Origin: Actinomadura violacea | Lineage (GTDB): Bacteria > Actinomycetota > Actinomycetes > Streptosporangiales > Streptosporangiaceae | Length of the DNA stretch: 64,000 nt | Assembly: GCF_017573465.1 (NCBI RefSeq) | Contig: NZ_JAGEPF010000045.1 | Span: 18,182-82,181, forward strand | Direction: 5' to 3' | In this document: in pieces, positions 16,993 through 26,015 of the stretch | Layout: each line of letters starts with the position of its first letter | Numbering within the stretch: position 1 is the stretch's first letter | The notes under the pieces: generated by a model | What the model was told of the DNA's origin: nothing | Seen by the model: only the letters and a program-made list of their open reading frames with translations | The model's database searches: none | Position numbers and translations under genes: made by a program

Positions 16993-18336
16993 CAGGGCAA
17001 TTTCAAGGTCGCCTGTCTGAGGTGATCAGGCCCTGTTGTCCGGATCGGCTGCGGTTACGCAGGGTGATGCCGGAACGAAGATGACCTTCTGTTCGGGATC
17101 ATGGGAGTTCTCACGCTTCCAGTACCCGAACAAGAAGGTCATCGGTGTCAGTTTCGCATGCCCGGGCGGTCCCGTCTCTGCTGGATGGCCTGGATGGCCT
17201 GACCGATCCGCGCAGGCGCCGGGGGATCCAGCACCGGCTGGTGGCGGTCCTGGCGGTGGCGGTGGTGGCCACGCTGGGCGGGGCCTACAACTACCGGGAG
17301 ATGGGATCGGCGGCCGCGGACTTCTCCCAAGACCTGCTCGCCATGGTGGGAGCGCGGTGGACCCGCTCACGCGTCGGCGCGCCGCCGCCGGAGCCGCCAC
17401 GATCCGCCGGGTCCTGATCGCGGTGGACGCCGACGCGCTCGACCGCGTCATCGGCGACTGGCTGCGGGCCTGCGCCGCCTGCGACCAGGCCGGATGGCAG
17501 ATCGCGCTGGACGGCAAGGACCTGCACGGCGCCTAGGCCGACGACGGCCGGCCGGTGCTGTTCTCCGCGCTGGTCCACGCCGCGGGGGGCAGGCCCCGGT
17601 GACGCTCGCCCAGATCCGCGTTCCCGAGGGCACCACCGAGACCACCCAGGTCAAGACCCTGCTGGCCGGCCTGGAGATCGACGGTGCACTGGTGACGATG
17701 GACGCCGCGCACACCTGCGCCGCCACCGCCCGCCACCTGGTGAAGGACAAGAACGCCGACTACTTGATGGCGGTCAAGGGCAACCGCGAAGTGCTGTACG
17801 CGGCCTGCAAACGCCTGGCGTCCGCCCTGGTGTCGGGCGGGCAGACCCCGCACGTGGTCACCGAGGACGATCACGGCCGGATCGGCACCTGGACGACCTG
17901 GAGCACCGGCCTTCCCCCGGGAGCCGGGGTGAAGCTGCCGCATGCCGCCCGCCTGGCGGTGATCCGCCGCGACATCGCCGACCTGGCAGGACGCCCCACC
18001 AGCAAGGAGACCGTTCTGATGGTCACCAGCCGCGCCTGGATGACCAGCGCCGACTTCCACACCTGCACCCGCGGGCACTGGTCGATCGAGAACGTCGAGC
18101 ACCGCCCCCGCGACACCGTATGGCGCGAAGACGACCAGCAGGCCTACCTGGGCAACGGCCCCCGCAACACCGCCGCCCTGCGCAACCTCGCCCTCGGCGT
18201 CCTGGCCGTCAACGGCATCACCAAGATCACCGAAACCGTCCAACGGATCGGCCGCGACCACGACCGCGCCGCCCCGCTGCTCATGCTCACATAACGTCAC
18301 CACCAGCCATCACCCAACGACTTCGAAATTGCCCTG
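16993..18336 (+). mobile_element. ISAs1-family insertion sequence (1344 bp)
   Basis: The ends are marked by a 19-bp terminal inverted repeat: left CAGGGCAATTTCAAGGTCG (16993-17011) and right (18318-18336), whose reverse complement is CAGGGCAATTTCGAAGTCG, 17 of 19 identical. The 1.34-kb length fits the family. The adjacent 8-bp flanks (GCAGCGAC and CCCGTCGG) do not match, so no target duplication remains. The transposase inside is broken, so the copy is immobile unless helped in trans. Confidence 0.85.
17145..18294 (+). pseudogene. ISAs1-family transposase, frameshifted
   Basis: The start reads LLDGLDGLTDPRRRRGIQH and LGGAYNYREMG (17145-17417). The middle continues in other frames with an in-frame TAG near 17534. 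The C-terminal half from about 17599 is intact: VTMDAAHTCAATARHLV, DYLMAVKGNRE, then RGHWSIENVEH and the D-x-x-x-x-E-D region. These are the DDE and HWxIEN motifs of ISAs1/transposase-11 proteins. At least two frameshifts and one stop inactivate it. Confidence 0.88.
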
Positions 18337-18449
18337 CCCGTCGGTGCTGACGGCATCGGCGGCGACCGGACCACTGCCGGCCAGCTTTGCCGTGTCGTCG
18401 ATCGCCGATGCAGGGACCACGGTGGCTGCATTTCGACGCTCTCTTGGCC
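18337..18449. other. Spacer with a possible truncated reading frame
   Basis: Minus-strand sequence ATVVPASAIDDTAKLAGSG, then PVAADAVSTDGQG, runs straight into the IS end. It looks like a short fragment of a protein cut by the insertion, but it is too short to identify. Confidence 0.3.
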
Positions 18450-20291
18450 TCAGTGCAGGTGTGTCGGGAAGAAGCCTGCTCGTTGGCCTCCGGCTCCGGT
18501 GAAGTGGTAGGTGGTGGCCTCCGAGAGCACTTTGGTCGGCGGGTCGCCGTTCTCGATGACGACGGCTTGCCCAGGAAAGGAAAGCATGTCTTTGTAGAAA
18601 CGGTCGACGACGGTAGATGTCATTTCGACATCGGGTATATCGGGAACTTCGTCGGGTTCCGGATCGCGGTAGGTGACCACCGGTGAGTCCAGGACGACGA
18701 AGCCGAGATGGTATAGATCTCGGCCCATGCAAAAGCGTGCCAATGCTGTGGTGAAAGCAGAGTGAAGGACGGATCGTACGCCTTTGCCGCGTCCGGCACG
18801 TATTCGTCCGCCCGCGCGGATCTCGGCGTGGTATTGATCGTATTCTGCGTGATCGACGTCTGGGACCTGCCATGCATCCAGCGTTTGTTGGAGGACGGAG
18901 TCGAAATCGCCCAGGACACTCGTCGGGATGTACTGCGTGGAACGTGTGGACGGAACAGATCCCTCACCGACTAGGCGGGAGCGCTTCTCGTCCAGCTCTG
19001 CGATGCGTTCGTGCAGTTCCAACTCCCGCTCGACAGCGGAGCGTTCCTCCACAAGCGCTTCGACGTCCGATCGCAGTAGAGCGATGCCGCCTTCCAGTTC
19101 GGCGATGATCTGGTCCCACCTACCGATGTCGGACTGGGCCTCAACCCGGCGGCTGAGGAGGGCGGTCTGTTCGTCGTCCAGGTCGGCGATCGTTGGCAGC
19201 AAGTCCCCGAGCAGAGCAGATGTCTTGGCAGCCTCGGCCTCCACCGCAACGTAAAGCTGAGTGGTCTCCTCCACGCTGTGGCTGGGCTGTTGATGCTCAA
19301 CTTCCGCGCCACAGAACACGCAGGTGCCGACTTTGAAGTAGCCCAGGATGCTGCCTACTTCGTTGACCATCGCCAGACGCTCTAGGTCCGAGCGGTATTG
19401 GGCCTCCAATAGCCGAAAGCGGCCCAGCAGGTCACTGACTTCGGTCAGTCGCTCGTCGAGTACGGCCAGCTCCCTGGCGGTATTCATGCGGGAGTCAACT
19501 GCTTCGTGGTGGGATTCGTTGACTTGACGCAGCGGGCCGGACTGATCCTCCAGCGCTCCGCGGATTCGAATGAGTCGGTCGCGCAGTTGGCGATCGTTCT
19601 CCTGTGTGGCGAGTTTGGACGACAGGTCGATGGCGAGCTGGTCCAGGAGTTGTATCTGCCCCTTGTGGACGCGGCGTTGACCCGCATTGGGGCCGGTTTC
19701 CACGGCCGGATCTCCCTCTCCGGTCAACAGGAACCGCATGACGGACAACTCTGCGGTGCGGGTAGCGGCCGTGCCGGTCCGCAGCACCGGAGGCACCTGA
19801 CCGACCATTCGGTTCTCGGTGACCAAAGACAGGTGCACCAGGTCGGCTAGCGCGAGAGGACGAGTTCCGCCCGCTTCGTTCTTGCGGATCAGGATTCCGT
19901 CAAGGCCCAGCGCGCGTAGCAGATGAATCGACAGGCTATTCTTGCTGCGGGCATTGTGGACCGCAGTGACCGTCGCATCCGGGGGCCGGATCACCTGATC
20001 GCGCAGGTCCTCGTTGTGTAGATGGATGCTGTTGGTCTCTGGGGCGCGGACTAGAGTCAAAGGGGCACCGTCTGGCATGAGTAACCCCAGAAGAATCTGG
20101 GTGTAGCCATCTGCCTCCGGCACCATTGTCGGGTCGGCGCCCCCGAACATGTATTCGATGGACTTGACGATGAAAGACTTGCCGGTGTCGGAGGTGCCGT
20201 AGATGACGGTCAGCTCTGGGCCGAACACGATCTGCGCGGGGGGCACATGGGACCCGGCATAGGTGAGATGGGTCAGCTGTAGTTCAGTCAC
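18450..20291 (-). CDS. ABC-3C system ATPase (Rad50/SMC-like)
   Basis: A 613-aa P-loop ATPase. Walker A is YGTSDTGKSF (31-40). A long coiled-coil centre runs from about 200 to 480 and is interrupted by a zinc-hook-like CVFCGAEVEHQ near residue 323. A C-terminal Walker B-type HLGFVVLDSPVVTY sits near 530-540, and VVIENGDPP near 590. This is the architecture of ABC ATPases in ABC-three-component systems. The GTG at 20291 overlaps the stop of the MC2 gene by 8 bp (GTGACTGA); the 68 codons upstream of it in frame lie inside the MC2 gene and are rejected. It is the last gene of a coupled three-gene operon. By analogy with the family it should sense or bind DNA and license the nuclease effector; this is inferred, not shown. 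Confidence 0.85.
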   Translation of the reverse strand: MTELQLTHLTYAGSHVPPAQIVFGPELTVIYGTSDTGKSFIVKSIEYMFGGADPTMVPEADGYTQILLGLLMPDGAPLTLVRAPETNSIHLHNEDLRDQVIRPPDATVTAVHNARSKNSLSIHLLRALGLDGILIRKNEAGGTRPLALADLVHLSLVTENRMVGQVPPVLRTGTAATRTAELSVMRFLLTGEGDPAVETGPNAGQRRVHKGQIQLLDQLAIDLSSKLATQENDRQLRDRLIRIRGALEDQSGPLRQVNESHHEAVDSRMNTARELAVLDERLTEVSDLLGRFRLLEAQYRSDLERLAMVNEVGSILGYFKVGTCVFCGAEVEHQQPSHSVEETTQLYVAVEAEAAKTSALLGDLLPTIADLDDEQTALLSRRVEAQSDIGRWDQIIAELEGGIALLRSDVEALVEERSAVERELELHERIAELDEKRSRLVGEGSVPSTRSTQYIPTSVLGDFDSVLQQTLDAWQVPDVDHAEYDQYHAEIRAGGRIRAGRGKGVRSVLHSAFTTALARFCMGRDLYHLGFVVLDSPVVTYRDPEPDEVPDIPDVEMTSTVVDRFYKDMLSFPGQAVVIENGDPPTKVLSEATTYHFTGAGGQRAGFFPTHLH

Positions 20292-20745
20292 GACGGCCCT
20301 CGAACGGTGTGGGTGAGGGAAGCGAGCCGTTGAGCAAGTTCGCTGTGGTGGCGCGTACGTCGGTCTCCGGCGCCCAATGGTGCACAGCCCACTCGGCCCG
20401 CTGGCGCAGTCGCTCCACGTAGGGAGCCTCAAGGATGTCGACGAAGGCGGGCCCGCGCTCGGTGGCGCGGTAGACCAGACCGGTCTCGTCCGCATCGACC
20501 TTGGCGAGGCCAGCGCGGATCAGTACCAACAGCGCTTGTTCCAGCACGGTGCGCTTCATGCCTAACTCGCCCGTGTGGCCGGGCAGGGACGGGTGCAGGC
20601 TGGGCGGGCCGTTGAGGTCACCGCTGTGCAAAACGGCGTGGTCCAGCAGAGCTAGCTGCGCCAAGTCCAGCGGCCGCGGATGGCTCTCTGCCAGCAGCAC
20701 CAAGGCCCGCACCCCGATCTCCAGGGGGCTGTTGAGCGGGTTCAT
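20284..20745 (-). CDS. ABC-3C system middle component (MC2 type)
   Basis: A 153-aa protein beginning MNPLNSPLEIGVRALVLL, then HPRPLDLAQLALLDHAVLHS, PPSLHPSLPGHTGELG and ERGPAFVDILEAPYVERLRQ. This N-P-L-N-S-P-x-E start and winged-helix-like body are the pattern of the small middle component MC2 of ABC-3C systems. The start at 20745 overlaps the effector stop by 4 bp (ATGA). MC proteins are thought to bridge effector and ATPase. Confidence 0.85.
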   Translation of the reverse strand: MNPLNSPLEIGVRALVLLAESHPRPLDLAQLALLDHAVLHSGDLNGPPSLHPSLPGHTGELGMKRTVLEQALLVLIRAGLAKVDADETGLVYRATERGPAFVDILEAPYVERLRQRAEWAVHHWAPETDVRATTANLLNGSLPSPTPFEGRRD

Positions 20746-21833
20746 GAGGCTCCCTCTTCCTCGCACCATGCCAGTCGGCCATCGTTCGCCAGGTGATGGC
20801 ATACCCCCTTGCGATCCAAGGGCCTCACGTACCTGCTGAGAACCGTTTCGGTCAGAGCAATGACCCCGGCAGCTTCGAGGACAGCCTGCAGACGGTCCCA
20901 GCCGTATTCGTAGCGCCTGTCGGAAACCTCTACTGCAATGGTGTGGACGTCATCCAAGATCGCGTTGAAGTGCCCGTCGGGGTAAGCGTCGCGAGCGAAG
21001 CGACGCAGGGATTCAGCGCTATAGAACGCCTCGCGCTGGCGCCGCATGTGATCGCCCGCCTTGGGGTGTTGGGCGATCAGTTCCAGAGTGTCGGCCGCGT
21101 CCTTCCAGCGCTCGGCATACACCTTTACGAGCTCTCGAACGTATCGGGTCTCGCCGGGATCGTGCCGGTCAGGAGGTTGAAGGATGGCAGGGCGCTCGCG
21201 TAACTCGTCACCGAAGCGGGTCGCCCAGGCCGGAGTGGTCTTGTGTTGGGCGAGCATCAGGTCCATGTCGACCGGTACGAACATGGAGAAGTCCGTCTGC
21301 TCGGCCAGCTCCCTGACGCGAAGTTGCTCCTCGGGCGTCAGTCGGGTGATGACCTCATCGGTGGTTCCCGTCAGGTCTTGGAGGAACGTTGCGCGGGCCT
21401 CGCTCGGCTTGGCGAGAGCCTGCCGCAGTGTGCGGGCGATCGCCGGCGCGACGAAGACGTACTGCGTCGGCCGGATGAAGTGACCCAGCACGACACCGGC
21501 GAACATCTTCCGCATCTCAGCCGAGGCTGTATTCCAGCTCAAGGCACTCTTGTAGCGCTTGCACTGGTAGTTGTCCCACGGCCCTTCCAGGCCCTGCGGC
21601 GTGCGGTAGCCGGCCACATCGATCCCGTGGTCACCGCTACCGCCGTGCCGCTCCACCCGCACGTACAGTGGATTCAGCGCCGGAACCCACTCCTTGACGA
21701 ACTCCTCGAACTCATCCGGGTCATAGCCGAAGACGATCTTCTTGGGACTCGGCATGGAGGGGAACTGCATCGCCGGGCCCCTGAGCACCAGGGGTGGCTC
21801 GGGGGGATCGCCTTGTGGCACGTGCTCCGACAC
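20742..21833 (-). CDS. ABC-3C effector with Mrr-like PD-(D/E)XK nuclease domain
   Basis: A 363-aa protein from GTG 21833 with GAAGGGGG upstream. Residues about 35-120 read FEEFVKEWVPALNP, RHGGSGDHGIDVAG and WDNYQCKRYKSAL, a restriction-endonuclease fold with the Asp of GIDV and the Q-x-K of QCK as catalytic residues. Residues about 125-180 continue the fold (QYVFVAPAIARTLRQAL). The C-terminal half (about 235-363) fits the shared ABC-3C effector C-terminal domain that docks the other components. It is the first gene of the operon; a DNA-cutting effector in an anti-phage or conflict system is the likely role. The C-terminal assignment rests on operon context more than on a clear motif. Confidence 0.75.
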   Translation of the reverse strand: MSEHVPQGDPPEPPLVLRGPAMQFPSMPSPKKIVFGYDPDEFEEFVKEWVPALNPLYVRVERHGGSGDHGIDVAGYRTPQGLEGPWDNYQCKRYKSALSWNTASAEMRKMFAGVVLGHFIRPTQYVFVAPAIARTLRQALAKPSEARATFLQDLTGTTDEVITRLTPEEQLRVRELAEQTDFSMFVPVDMDLMLAQHKTTPAWATRFGDELRERPAILQPPDRHDPGETRYVRELVKVYAERWKDAADTLELIAQHPKAGDHMRRQREAFYSAESLRRFARDAYPDGHFNAILDDVHTIAVEVSDRRYEYGWDRLQAVLEAAGVIALTETVLSRYVRPLDRKGVCHHLANDGRLAWCEEEGAS

Positions 21834-21989
21834 ATTCCCCCTTCAATCCGCAACAAATGCCGATGTAGACGCTACGGCAAAAAGATATCATCGATGGATC
21901 AATTGGAACAGATCCACCTTTGATGCATAAGCGGCGATGCTTCAGGCGTCGCGGTGCGCAGATGGCTCGACTGCACAACCTGAGCGGGA

Positions 21990-22540
21990 CGGCGAGAGGT
22001 GCGGGTGTCGGGTATGCGATGTCCTGTGGGCTCCATCGTTACCACCCGCATCCGCTGAGCCACAGTACGCAACTTGCCGGCGCGGAGGAGCTTGCCGGCG
22101 CGTTCCACCCGGGCATTGCCCAGAGCAAGGGCATGCGTCTGGTCGGCGTGGTAAACGCCCTGGTTATGCCAGCACATGTGGCGCTTTAGCTCGCGCAAGA
22201 CCGTTTGTGAGAGCCCAGTTTAACTGGCAGCGACCTCGATCCCGTCTCCGTGCTCGGACAGCGTGGCGATGCGTTGTCGCTCCGACAGGAAGTGGTACCG
22301 AGACGATTGGGACTTCTGTGCCACACGGGCGGCAGGGAAGCCGCGGCGCTCGGCCCAACATCGCTACCCGGTTTTGTGGCCGATCCTCTACCTGTCGGCG
22401 CGCCTCAATCGGCCCGACACCAGCGAGGATCAACCTCCAGTGCTCGTCCTGGATCTCCAGCTGCCGCTTGCGTCCCCGTCGTTCCAACTCGACACGATGC
22501 CCATCATCTCGGAGCGGCCGTGCAGCATGGCGATTGGGCG
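21990..22540 (-). pseudogene. IS30-family transposase remnant
   Basis: Read on the minus strand in shifting frames: KRQLEIQDEHWRLILAGVG, then a broken HTH with an in-frame stop, then RVAQKSQSSRYHFLSERQ, RIATLSEHGDG, and in another frame LRELKRHMCWHNQGVYHADQ and ALALGNARVERAGKL. This is the N-terminal HTH and linker part of IS30-family transposases; the DDE domain is absent. It sits between the ABC-3C operon and the GNAT gene, so both sides of the defence operon carry IS debris. The operon promoter must lie between about 21840 and 21990. Confidence 0.7.
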
Positions 22541-22567
22541 GATCGGCACCGGGCACGGTGCGATCGC

Positions 22568-23116
22568 CTAAGCGCCCGAGCCGTCCCCGCCGTGCGGAAT
22601 ATTCAGCACGAGTGCGTCGCTGAACGGCGGCTCTGCCCGGAACTCGGCGGCCTTGGTCCAGCCCCATCGGAGGTACATTCCGTAGGCGTCTGCGTCGAGG
22701 ACCGCTGCGAGCGTCGCGAACCGCTCTTGCCGGCCAGCTAGCAGGGCGTCCATCAGCCGCCGCCCAAGCCCCTGCCCCCGCTCGGTCTTCGCCACGACCA
22801 ACTCGACCACCGCGAACTTGTCCGCCTCAAGCACCTCCGCTGCCGGCTTCGAGGCGTTCTTCCACCACGCACCCGGCGGCATTGTGAACCCGAAGGTGAA
22901 TCCCACTAGGGCATCTCCGCGCCGGACGGTGGTCAGCTTGAACCCGGACGCGACTGCCTGGTCGCGGGTCCGCTGAAGGAACCGGTTTCGGGAGTACTTG
23001 TCTGCTGCGTTGTAGGGCGGCTCGGCGTACACCTGCGCGTACAGGTCGGCGATTTCGTCCAGCGATTCCAGCGCAGCCTGCCGGTCCACCACCCGAACCA
23101 CGAGGTCCTTGGACAT
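22568..23116 (-). CDS. GNAT-family N-acetyltransferase
   Basis: A 182-aa single-domain acetyltransferase. DEIADLYAQVYAEPPYN starts the fold, DALVGFTFGFTMPPGAWW is strand 2-4, and AVVELVVAKTERGQGLGRRLMDALL contains the acetyl-CoA loop R-x-x-G-x-G. The C-terminal YLRWGWTKAAEFRAEPPFSD resembles antibiotic- or toxin-type GNATs, but no substrate can be named. It begins 3 bp after the XRE regulator's stop, so the two form an operon. Confidence 0.88.
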   Translation of the reverse strand: MSKDLVVRVVDRQAALESLDEIADLYAQVYAEPPYNAADKYSRNRFLQRTRDQAVASGFKLTTVRRGDALVGFTFGFTMPPGAWWKNASKPAAEVLEADKFAVVELVVAKTERGQGLGRRLMDALLAGRQERFATLAAVLDADAYGMYLRWGWTKAAEFRAEPPFSDALVLNIPHGGDGSGA

Positions 23117-23119
23117 GGG

Positions 23120-24412
23120 TCACTCCTCTTCGGGTGCCGGCAATGCGAAGGCGTCTCGGTAGTCCCGCACTGTGGGCTGGGTCAGGTCGGCGTCCGGGAC
23201 TGCTTCCAGCACCATCCGGGCGCCACGCTGGATCGTTGTAGTCCGCTGGACGGTGGCCAGCGCCTCGATCGTTCTGCCGGCGTGTTCCACGCCCGTGGCG
23301 ACGTCGCCGGCTCGCACCAGCGAGGTGGCGCGTAGTAGTTCGATCTGTGCGCGTTGGCGGCGCATCTCCGGTGGGTACAGCGCCGCTGCGGCGTCTTGGG
23401 CTTGCGTGGCTCGATCGAACGCGCCGGTGTGGGTAGTGGTGAACGCGATCGTGTGCTGTAGCGCGGTCTCTGGCCACGCCCCAGTTGCCAGTCGGTCGTC
23501 TGGTGCCGCCGCCGGTAGCCGTTCCCAGTGGTCGGCTAGTGCGTGGAGCGCCTCGTCGGCCTCGTGCTGCCGGTCCATCATCGCCAAGGTCTGCGCGCGG
23601 CTGGCCATTGCTTCGAGCGCTGCCGCGCCCGCCGCCCTGCCGCCGATCGCGATTGCTTGGTCGGCCAGGCGCAGCACTACTGTCAGCGGGCGTCCGGAGT
23701 ACAGGCTGTTCATGGCCTCGTAACCCCGGACCCATACCTGCAGGTCCTGGTCGCGGGAGGCGTCGGCGGCGTGGCGGGCGGTCTTCCACCAGTCGCGGGC
23801 GTGGCGGCGCTCGCCGAGCGTCGACACGGTCATCGCCATGAGCGCGGCGAGCTTGCCCGCCGGGCCGCGCAGGTCATCGCGCGTGGCGCCGTCCGGGACG
23901 GTCCGGATTGAGGTCAGCAGCGAGACCAGGTCCGCCGCAAGGTCGGGTAGCAGTTCGTGCGGCGGGGTGGTGAGGAACGCATGGCCGTGCTCGAACACGG
24001 TCTCTTCCCAGTCTTGGACCAGGTGTCCGTGTAGGCCGCCGGGGATGGCGCGGTTCAGCGCCTGGCGGATCGGTTCGAGCGGCTCGGTGCGGGATGCAGT
24101 GTCGACGCCGAGTAGCGCGAGGCTGGCCAGCAGGTGTCTGCGATCGGCGTCAGCGTCGCGGGCATCGGGCGGGGGTTCGGCGATCAGTTCGCCTTCGGGG
24201 ATGCCGAATGCTGTGGCGTAGTGGGGTCGCCAGTCGCGGGGCCGGTTGACGCCCTTCTCCCAGGAGCGGATCTGCCGGGCCAGGCTGTCGACGTCGCCGA
24301 ACTCCAGGCCGGCCGCGCGCATCAACTGCCGCGCCATCTCGGCTTTGGACCAGCCGCGGGCCTCGCGTTCAGATTGCAGTCGTATCGCCCATATGGGTCG
24401 GTTGTCGGTCAT
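23120..24412 (-). CDS. XRE-family transcriptional regulator with helical repeat domain
   Basis: A 430-aa protein from ATG 24412 (MTDNRPIWAIRLQSEREARG). Residues 8-75 form an XRE HTH (GWSKAEMARQLMRAA, then RQIRSWEKGVNRPRDW). The rest is an all-helical TPR-like array with repeats rich in Ala/Leu/Arg (TLGERRHARDWWKTARHAA, HEADEALHALADHWERLP). Such large XRE regulators are abundant in actinomycetes and control adjacent genes, often development-linked. It is divergent from the operon starting at 24595, with a perfect inverted repeat between them. The upstream extension to 24625 is rejected because the HTH begins at 24412. Confidence 0.88.
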   Translation of the reverse strand: MTDNRPIWAIRLQSEREARGWSKAEMARQLMRAAGLEFGDVDSLARQIRSWEKGVNRPRDWRPHYATAFGIPEGELIAEPPPDARDADADRRHLLASLALLGVDTASRTEPLEPIRQALNRAIPGGLHGHLVQDWEETVFEHGHAFLTTPPHELLPDLAADLVSLLTSIRTVPDGATRDDLRGPAGKLAALMAMTVSTLGERRHARDWWKTARHAADASRDQDLQVWVRGYEAMNSLYSGRPLTVVLRLADQAIAIGGRAAGAAALEAMASRAQTLAMMDRQHEADEALHALADHWERLPAAAPDDRLATGAWPETALQHTIAFTTTHTGAFDRATQAQDAAAALYPPEMRRQRAQIELLRATSLVRAGDVATGVEHAGRTIEALATVQRTTTIQRGARMVLEAVPDADLTQPTVRDYRDAFALPAPEEE

Positions 24413-24446
24413 CGGCGTGCACCGTTCCGCTGATTTCCGTGCGGGG

Positions 24447-24470
24447 GGGCGGACAGCGAAGTGTCCGCCC
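24447..24470. promoter_or_regulatory. Inverted repeat in divergent promoter region
   Basis: GGGCGGACA and TGTCCGCCC flank a 6-bp centre, a perfect 9-bp dyad 35 bp before the XRE start and 125 bp before the divergent operon. It is a candidate operator for the XRE protein, or a hairpin in its leader. Confidence 0.5.
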
Positions 24471-24594
24471 GGTGACCGCCATTGTCCGTCTAGTTCCGCG
24501 GCACGTGCACTGGTTTCACTGAGCGTAACGACATTGGTACCGCGTTGTGGCAGGAGATCGTCCCATGCACCGCCTGGAACAGCAGCAGAGAACG

Positions 24595-24945
24595 ATGCCT
24601 TCCGAGACGGGTGTGCTCGTGCCACCGTGCGCCGGCACTTCCGACAGGCTCATGCGGCCGGTGTCTCCGAGTCGAAGCGGTGTCGACCGGGCGCGATGGG
24701 CGCCGGAGCTGTACGCGTGGGACATCGACGGGGACGACGAGCACGGCCAGGCCGGCGTCACCGATGACCGCGGCCGCGCGATCGACCACGTCAAGGATGC
24801 GCTCGCCGACGCCTCCCCGGGCACGTCCGGGGAGGTCCGTCGGGTTGCGCTGTCGGGGTCGGGCCGCGGCTGCTACGTCGATCTCGGGACCGAGGCCACC
24901 GCACACGTCGATGCGGGGACCAACGCCGTCGTGTGGACGAGATGA
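24595..24945 (+). CDS. Conserved small hypothetical protein
   Basis: A 116-aa protein from ATG 24595 (MPSETGVLVPP); an alternative start at 24547 adds 16 residues. The core RWAPELYAWDIDGDDEHG, DHVKDALADASPGTSGEVRR, VALSGSGRGCYVDLG and TNAVVWTR resembles small actinomycete proteins found beside XRE regulators. It is coupled to the next gene by an ATGA overlap. Confidence 0.6.
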   Translation: MPSETGVLVPPCAGTSDRLMRPVSPSRSGVDRARWAPELYAWDIDGDDEHGQAGVTDDRGRAIDHVKDALADASPGTSGEVRRVALSGSGRGCYVDLGTEATAHVDAGTNAVVWTR

Positions 24946-25241
24946 ACACCTTCAAGTTCCGCACGCCCGCCAGCCTGGACCTGCCCGGCGCCATAGGACG
25001 GGTGTGCGGCAGGGCGCGGCGGCGTCGCACAGCCCTCCGGCCGCCGCCACGCCCCGCAACGCGCGGGACCGCGACCAACCAACCCGCCTGCGGCCAGCGC
25101 GACGAAGACCGCCCTCACGCAGTCAGCTCCCGCAAGCCGGCCACACGCCCCGGCAGGCCCAGAGGAAAGGAGCCCCGACCCGCTGCGAGACCGCCCCGCC
25201 CTTTCACCCATCACTGGCAAGGACATCAGGAGGAAACGTGA
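24942..25241 (+). CDS. Small basic proline-rich protein
   Basis: The frame from ATG 24942 overlaps the previous stop by 4 bp and ends at 25241, overlapping the next start by 4 bp (GTGA). This double coupling is the main support. The 99-aa product starts MNTFKFRTPASLDLPG and then becomes Arg/Pro-rich and probably disordered. It could also be a non-translated spacer in which the overlaps are chance. Confidence 0.4.
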   Translation: MNTFKFRTPASLDLPGAIGRVCGRARRRRTALRPPPRPATRGTATNQPACGQRDEDRPHAVSSRKPATRPGRPRGKEPRPAARPPRPFTHHWQGHQEET

Positions 25242-25987
25242 TCACCCTTTCCGAAGCGAGTCCGCTCATCCGGGCGGAACTCCCTGAGGCGTTCCATTCC
25301 GGCTGGAATCGTATCGACGGCGTCACGGTCGAGGGCATGACCATCGTGATCGACCCGGCCGTCTACTTCTTCCGGTACGAGAACCCGTCGTGGATCGTCT
25401 GCGACTGGGACGGCGTCAGGGCCGACTTGCTGACCGCCCGCGAGACCGCGGACACCACGGTCGAGCAGCTGGCCCTGGACTACGTCCGCGCGCACGGCCG
25501 GACGACCACCGACCCGGCCGAGGTGCTCGCGGTGGCGTGGGAGGCGACCGCCTACATCTTCCGGGAGGAGTACCTGACCGAGCCGGGCCTGGTCGCGCTC
25601 GGCGTGCGCGCCGAGCACCTGCGGATGCTGCGCGAGGTCGGCACGGTGATGGCGCTGAACCGGGTCGAGCAGGACGGTGCGATCTCCAACGTCGGGCCGG
25701 CGTGGATGTTCCCGATCGCCTGCAAGGTCATCTACGGCCTGGACGAGCAGGAGGCGCAGCTGGTCGACGAGCTGTATCACGGCACGTGGTTCGATGAGTC
25801 GCGGCGGGTGGAGGCGACCAAGGCCAACGCCGCGCTGGGCGGGCGGCTGGTGCACGGCTGCCAGTCCCAGGCGGACATGCGCGGCGGCGCGATCGTGCCG
25901 TTCGGGGTGGACCTCACCGAGTTCCGGCGGGAGCTGCGACAGTTCGGGGATGACTGGATCCAGCGAGTCCAAGCCTGTGGCCAGTAG
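25238..25987 (+). CDS. Conserved hypothetical protein
   Basis: A 249-aa soluble protein from GTG 25238 with AGGAGG directly upstream. Recognisable stretches are TVEGMTIVIDPAVYFFRYEN, SWIVCDWDGVRADLLTARET and WMFPIACKVIYGLDEQEAQL. No catalytic motif or family was identified. It lies in the coupled operon 24595-27439 divergent from the XRE regulator, together with an APH-like protein. Confidence 0.65.
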   Translation: MITLSEASPLIRAELPEAFHSGWNRIDGVTVEGMTIVIDPAVYFFRYENPSWIVCDWDGVRADLLTARETADTTVEQLALDYVRAHGRTTTDPAEVLAVAWEATAYIFREEYLTEPGLVALGVRAEHLRMLREVGTVMALNRVEQDGAISNVGPAWMFPIACKVIYGLDEQEAQLVDELYHGTWFDESRRVEATKANAALGGRLVHGCQSQADMRGGAIVPFGVDLTEFRRELRQFGDDWIQRVQACGQ

Positions 25988-26015
25988 CGTCCACGGACCG
26001 CAGGGGGCGGGCCCG

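Noticed and set aside
20292..20495. N-terminal extension of the ABC-3C ATPase
   Set aside because: These codons lie inside the MC2 gene in another frame and lack coding character; the GTG at 20291 is coupled to the MC2 stop.
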